64,000 bases of DNA from Kordiimonadaceae bacterium (GTDB lineage Bacteria; Pseudomonadota; Alphaproteobacteria; Sphingomonadales; Kordiimonadaceae). This document shows, piece by piece, positions 60,892 through 64,000 of the stretch. The stretch is taken from the NCBI GenBank assembly GCA_017640725.1, contig JAEPQB010000002.1, forward strand, positions 186,001 through 250,000, read 5' to 3'. Under the pieces are notes generated by a model that ran no database searches, was not told where the DNA came from, and saw only the letters and a list, made by a program, of their open reading frames with translations. Numbering within the stretch: position 1 is the stretch's first letter; every line of letters begins with the position of its first letter. The translations under genes and the position numbers were made by a program.

Positions 60892-62390
60892 CTAACTGAC
60901 GCCTCGTGAACAGTTGATAGTATTTCACCAGAGTCGAAAGACATCTTCATAACATCAGTAACGGAGTCATGGATAGAATCTGAGCCCCATTGGATTTGAT
61001 AACGGCGCGTAGAAAAATCGACTAACAATCGGGCATAGTTGACCCCATTCTCCCAAACCATGCCTAATTCATGCTCTTGTGTCGGAACTAATCTGAAGGT
61101 GCCATTGAAAGCCGAACAAGTATTGCGAAACCGGATCAGCTGAAACAGAGCAGCAACAACTGGATGCTCAATCGCCAGATTTACTTCTTTTTTAGAATAG
61201 TAGTGACGATTAATATCTCGACCAACATTTGTCCGTTTCAACAAGTCAATATCATTTTGACCCGCAAGCAGACCAACATAATATACCTGAGGGATACCTG
61301 GACAAAAGAACTGGATCATCCTGGCAATTAAATAGTCTTTTCCGTTCCTGGCAAGCGCATCAAAAAAGGTGCAGTTTAGCTGGTGCATGTCTATGTTGCT
61401 GGATTGTTCTCCGCTAGCAAGCACGCTTGCGCCTCTGCTATTTTCGTGCACACGTTGAGTCAAGCTATCGATCTGCTTGGCGGTTAAAAGTCCTTCACTA
61501 TCCGCGACACCAATCCCGTCATGAGTGTCAAGCACCGTTACACAGTTTTGAGGGCTGACCTTGAGCCATTCCTTCAGCGCTCTTGGGTTGCCTGAAAAAA
61601 GCGTGTGGAGTACCAGCGGAGGCAGACAAAAGTCATAAACTCTGTCCACATGGCGAGCTATCTCCAGCTGGTGTGAATAGTGTGAATGAATCTCTAACAG
61701 CGACTCCATCCCAAGCTCGCGTACTTTGGCAGACAACTTACCGATAAAAGCATAAGTCTGACGTGTCATAAAACAGGAAGTACCTGCGGTTTTTATTGCG
61801 TACCCGATAGCGTCCAATCTAACCAACTTGACGCCACATTCAGCAAAGCGGTGAAGTATTGAACACAAATACTGCCAGCCTTCGTCGCTCATCACATTTA
61901 TGTCGACCTGCTCGGCGGTGAAACTTGTCCATAGCCTGACATCTGTCCCATCACCTAAGGTAATGTCACGGAATGGATCCTGAGGCCTTGTTCTATGAAT
62001 TGCACTTAGTTCTTCAGGGCTGGCACCCTCAGGAAATACCGCTGAGTACAAGTCAAACATATCGGCGTAAGAGCTTTCAAAACCGCGATTAAAAAAGTCA
62101 ATAAATTGAGGCGATTTTATCGAAACATGATTTGCAATCAGGTCAGCAGTGAGGTCGAAAGAATTGCCCAAACGTTTAACATCAACCCAAGAGCCCAACT
62201 TTCGATCTACAACCGTGTGATCAATTGGATCATATCCTGCGTCAGCGCCATCGATTGGATAGAAGAAAGGAAGCAGATGCACTCCTCCAAAAAGCCCTTT
62301 TAGTGGACCTAACAGAAGCGCTTCAAGTTCATCAATCCGACTGCCCCCCAGTCTATCCACATAAGTTACTAACTGAACTTTGTTCTTCAT
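60885..62390 (-). CDS. GH13_18 glucoside phosphorylase, sucrose phosphorylase-like
   Basis: A 501-residue cytoplasmic enzyme very similar along its length to Bifidobacterium sucrose phosphorylase: the ADAGYDPIDHT loop, nucleophile Asp193 (RLDAIGY), acid/base Glu233 (LLEIH) and stabiliser Asp291 (DTHDGIG). It splits a glucoside with phosphate into alpha-glucose-1-phosphate. In the acceptor site Asp334 and Gln337 are kept, but the residue equivalent to Tyr344 of the bifidobacterial enzyme is His336, and Thr134 replaces Pro. The acceptor may thus be sucrose, sucrose phosphate or a compatible-solute glucoside. In operon with the oxidoreductase downstream. Confidence 0.9.
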   Translation of the reverse strand: MKNKVQLVTYVDRLGGSRIDELEALLLGPLKGLFGGVHLLPFFYPIDGADAGYDPIDHTVVDRKLGSWVDVKRLGNSFDLTADLIANHVSIKSPQFIDFFNRGFESSYADMFDLYSAVFPEGASPEELSAIHRTRPQDPFRDITLGDGTDVRLWTSFTAEQVDINVMSDEGWQYLCSILHRFAECGVKLVRLDAIGYAIKTAGTSCFMTRQTYAFIGKLSAKVRELGMESLLEIHSHYSHQLEIARHVDRVYDFCLPPLVLHTLFSGNPRALKEWLKVSPQNCVTVLDTHDGIGVADSEGLLTAKQIDSLTQRVHENSRGASVLASGEQSSNIDMHQLNCTFFDALARNGKDYLIARMIQFFCPGIPQVYYVGLLAGQNDIDLLKRTNVGRDINRHYYSKKEVNLAIEHPVVAALFQLIRFRNTCSAFNGTFRLVPTQEHELGMVWENGVNYARLLVDFSTRRYQIQWGSDSIHDSVTDVMKMSFDSGEILSTVHEASVRC

Positions 62391-62401
62391 TGGTGCAACA
62401 C

Positions 62402-63346
62402 CTAGTTCGATGGCGTTGGTTGCAACACGATCTTAAAAACTTCTTTTTCGGCTTCAAAAATATCGGAAAAAGCCTGTTCAATGTTTGTAAGTGGATACAA
62501 TGAAACCAATTTGTCGAGTTGCAGCTGCCCAGAAGACAATAGTTGCATCCCTTTTCTCATTGCAGAGAGCTTCTCATCGTCCCTACGAACGTGACCGTTG
62601 AGGACATCAATTGCCTTAAAGTTCCAGCGTTTCATGTTAATCTGCCGCATTCCATCCAAGCTCTCATGGTATCCTACCAGCACCACTTTGCCGTGTTGCC
62701 TAACCATGTCGGTAGCATCATCAATAACTGGTTGATTGCCTGCTGCTTCAATTACAACATCGAACTCTCCAATGTCAGGGTCTGGCATTTTGTAGTCACT
62801 TGGAGCAAAGGCGGTCGAAGCACCCAGTTCCAGTGCCATTTCTCTGCGGTACGGCATGGGATCAAGAGCGACAATTTCGCCAGCTCCTGCTATTTTTGCA
62901 AGTTGAAGACAAACGAGCCCCATGAAGCCGCAACCAAGAATGGCAACCTTGTCACCTGGGCAGATATGAATTCGATCAACTGCGTGAACACAGCATGCAA
63001 CTGGCTCGCCCAATGCCAGAAGCGGGTCTACATTGTCGGGCACTTTTACAAGTTCTTCGGCATTGGCCACAAAATAGTCTGCAAACCCCCCACCCAAAGA
63101 AGTCACTAAGTCACCCTCTGAAAACCCTGAAACGTCACCACCTATCGCAACCACTGTCCCGGTACCTTCGTGGCCCAAAAACAACTCTCCGTCAGTAACA
63201 GCTTCTTTGCGTACTTTGTAAGTATGCTGATCGCCTCCGCAGATACCACAGCCAAGCGTTTGAATCAGAAGCTGATTGTCCCCTATTTCCGGCTGACGCT
63301 CTTCTCTTAAGCTAAAGCCATCTTTGGTTAGGAAGGCTGCTAACAT
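62402..63346 (-). CDS. Zinc-dependent alcohol/polyol dehydrogenase (MDR)
   Basis: A 314-residue medium-chain dehydrogenase. The catalytic zinc ligands are in GCGICGGD, GHEGTGTV and LGEPVACCV (Glu), and the NAD motif is ILGCGFMGLVCLQLA. The four-cysteine structural zinc lobe is absent. The ATG at 63346 has GGAGAA upstream. It precedes the phosphorylase gene and could oxidise the acceptor polyol or sugar. The TonB receptor gene stands before it, with a terminator-like hairpin between. Confidence 0.88.
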   Translation of the reverse strand: MLAAFLTKDGFSLREERQPEIGDNQLLIQTLGCGICGGDQHTYKVRKEAVTDGELFLGHEGTGTVVAIGGDVSGFSEGDLVTSLGGGFADYFVANAEELVKVPDNVDPLLALGEPVACCVHAVDRIHICPGDKVAILGCGFMGLVCLQLAKIAGAGEIVALDPMPYRREMALELGASTAFAPSDYKMPDPDIGEFDVVIEAAGNQPVIDDATDMVRQHGKVVLVGYHESLDGMRQINMKRWNFKAIDVLNGHVRRDDEKLSAMRKGMQLLSSGQLQLDKLVSLYPLTNIEQAFSDIFEAEKEVFKIVLQPTPSN

Positions 63347-63370
63347 GGTCGTTTTCTCCGCGGGTATTTC

Positions 63371-63411
63371 GTCAAAAATGAACCTACCCGGCGCACCGTG
63401 CGCCAGGTAGG
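63371..63411 (-). terminator. Hairpin between TonB-receptor and dehydrogenase genes
   Basis: CCTACC-GGCGCA and TGCGCC-GGTAGG pair with one internal mismatch around a 3-base loop (63383-63411); on the minus strand TTCATTTTTG follows. It looks like a terminator or attenuator that would let the receptor be made in excess over the enzymes. Confidence 0.65.
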
Positions 63412-63454
63412 TGGGAAGTGTCACCATCGGGGAGCCCAGGGTGACAAGCCGTAG

Positions 63455-64000
63455 TTAAAAGTCGTAGCGGATTGAAGCTGCGATTGTACGTCCATTCAAT
63501 GTTTCCGCTAAGTTGGCGAACTGGCCATTTACTTGAAAAACACCACTTTCACTGAAACTGTTTACAAACGTGTTGAACAAGTTGTTCGCAGTAAGCGTAA
63601 TGGATACATGCTCAGTAACGCTGTAACTTGCAAAGGCATGGACCAGTATATATGCGTCCTGTCGGACTGTTTCGGTGTCACCGTGATAGAACCCACCACT
63701 ACCCACGAACGATGCACCAACTGAGAAATCAGCAGTTGTGTAGGCAGGGGTAACAGTGAATATGTAGTCCGCCTGCCGATTAGGCTGATTCCCAATAATG
63801 GCCGGATTGTCGGCTTCGATAATTTCAGCGTTCGTCCATGTGAAATTACCGTTCACTGTAAATTCACCTAGATCCAAGAAGGTCTCCAGTTCCAGTCCCC
63901 AAGCCTCATAAGTTTGTGTGAAAACCCGCTGTGCCGTAACTTCAGACTGAGTTTCCTCTGTCTCCGCATAGAAGCCGGTGGCAAAAATATCGAACTTGTC
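63455..64000 (-). CDS. TonB-dependent receptor, C-terminal part (5' end outside window)
   Basis: The visible 181 codons are the last beta-strands of an outer membrane barrel: alternating strands such as TGFYAETEET, GNFTWTNAEII, PAYTTADFSVGASFVG and SITLTANNLFNTFV, and a terminal strand ending IRYDF with C-terminal Phe as barrel proteins require. The NLFNT element is typical of the last turns of TonB receptors. It probably imports the glucoside handled by the phosphorylase. Confidence 0.9.
   Translation of the reverse strand, partial: DKFDIFATGFYAETEETQSEVTAQRVFTQTYEAWGLELETFLDLGEFTVNGNFTWTNAEIIEADNPAIIGNQPNRQADYIFTVTPAYTTADFSVGASFVGSGGFYHGDTETVRQDAYILVHAFASYSVTEHVSITLTANNLFNTFVNSFSESGVFQVNGQFANLAETLNGRTIAASIRYDF

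Overview
The window looks like chromosomal DNA of a marine-type alphaproteobacterium of moderate GC. The evidence is a dcw start of mraZ-rsmH-ftsL-ftsI, class A RNase P RNA, a BlaI/M56 pair, MarR-enoyl-CoA hydratase, TonB-dependent sugar uptake and WS/DGAT-type lipid genes. A member of or near Kordiimonadales would fit, but this is a guess from gene style. There is no IS element, CRISPR array, tRNA or prophage gene that I can support.

Layout. 1-3.4 kb: division cluster on the minus strand, preceded by TGGGA boxes typical of MraZ operators. 3.7-8.8 kb: a secreted zinc metalloprotease diverges from a DUF1800/DUF1501 pair. 8.9-13 kb: a TolC/HlyD/ABC exporter operon whose ABC protein has lost every recognisable ATPase motif. 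13.2-13.6 kb: rnpB. 13.7-18.3 kb: a small lipoprotein, a TetR regulator, and a DnaJ/TerB, EamA, amidase and TPR-like operon. 18.5-20.8 kb: two tandem FabH2-type condensing enzymes. 20.8-25.2 kb: a degenerate GGDEF membrane protein, then blaI and an M56 receptor-like protein with a C-terminal array of 34-residue repeats.

25.3-42.1 kb: an M19 dipeptidase, MAPEG protein, esterase, flavin monooxygenase, 5-oxoprolinase, P450-GMC oxidoreductase operon, universal stress protein, gamma-glutamyltransferase and a PhoPQ-like two-component system with a PepSY protein. Dipeptidase, oxoprolinase and GGT together cover much of a gamma-glutamyl/glutathione salvage route. 42.2-57.6 kb: stress protein, glycosyltransferase, MFS, MarR-ECH, TrmB-like protein, hemolysin III, fasciclin, S9 peptidase, Tat-exported SDR, ECF sigma factor, hydrolase, WS/DGAT, and an SRPBCC-methyltransferase pair next to a MerR regulator. 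58.8-64 kb: a sugar locus of LacI, Gfo/Idh/MocA oxidoreductase, GH13_18 glucoside phosphorylase, zinc alcohol dehydrogenase and a TonB-dependent receptor that runs off the window.

The most unusual items are the pseudo-ATPase exporter, the repeat-bearing M56 protein with its perfect BlaI operators, the GGDEF protein with a lost A-site but kept I-site, and an operator-like dyad shared by the TetR gene and the P450 operon 20 kb away.
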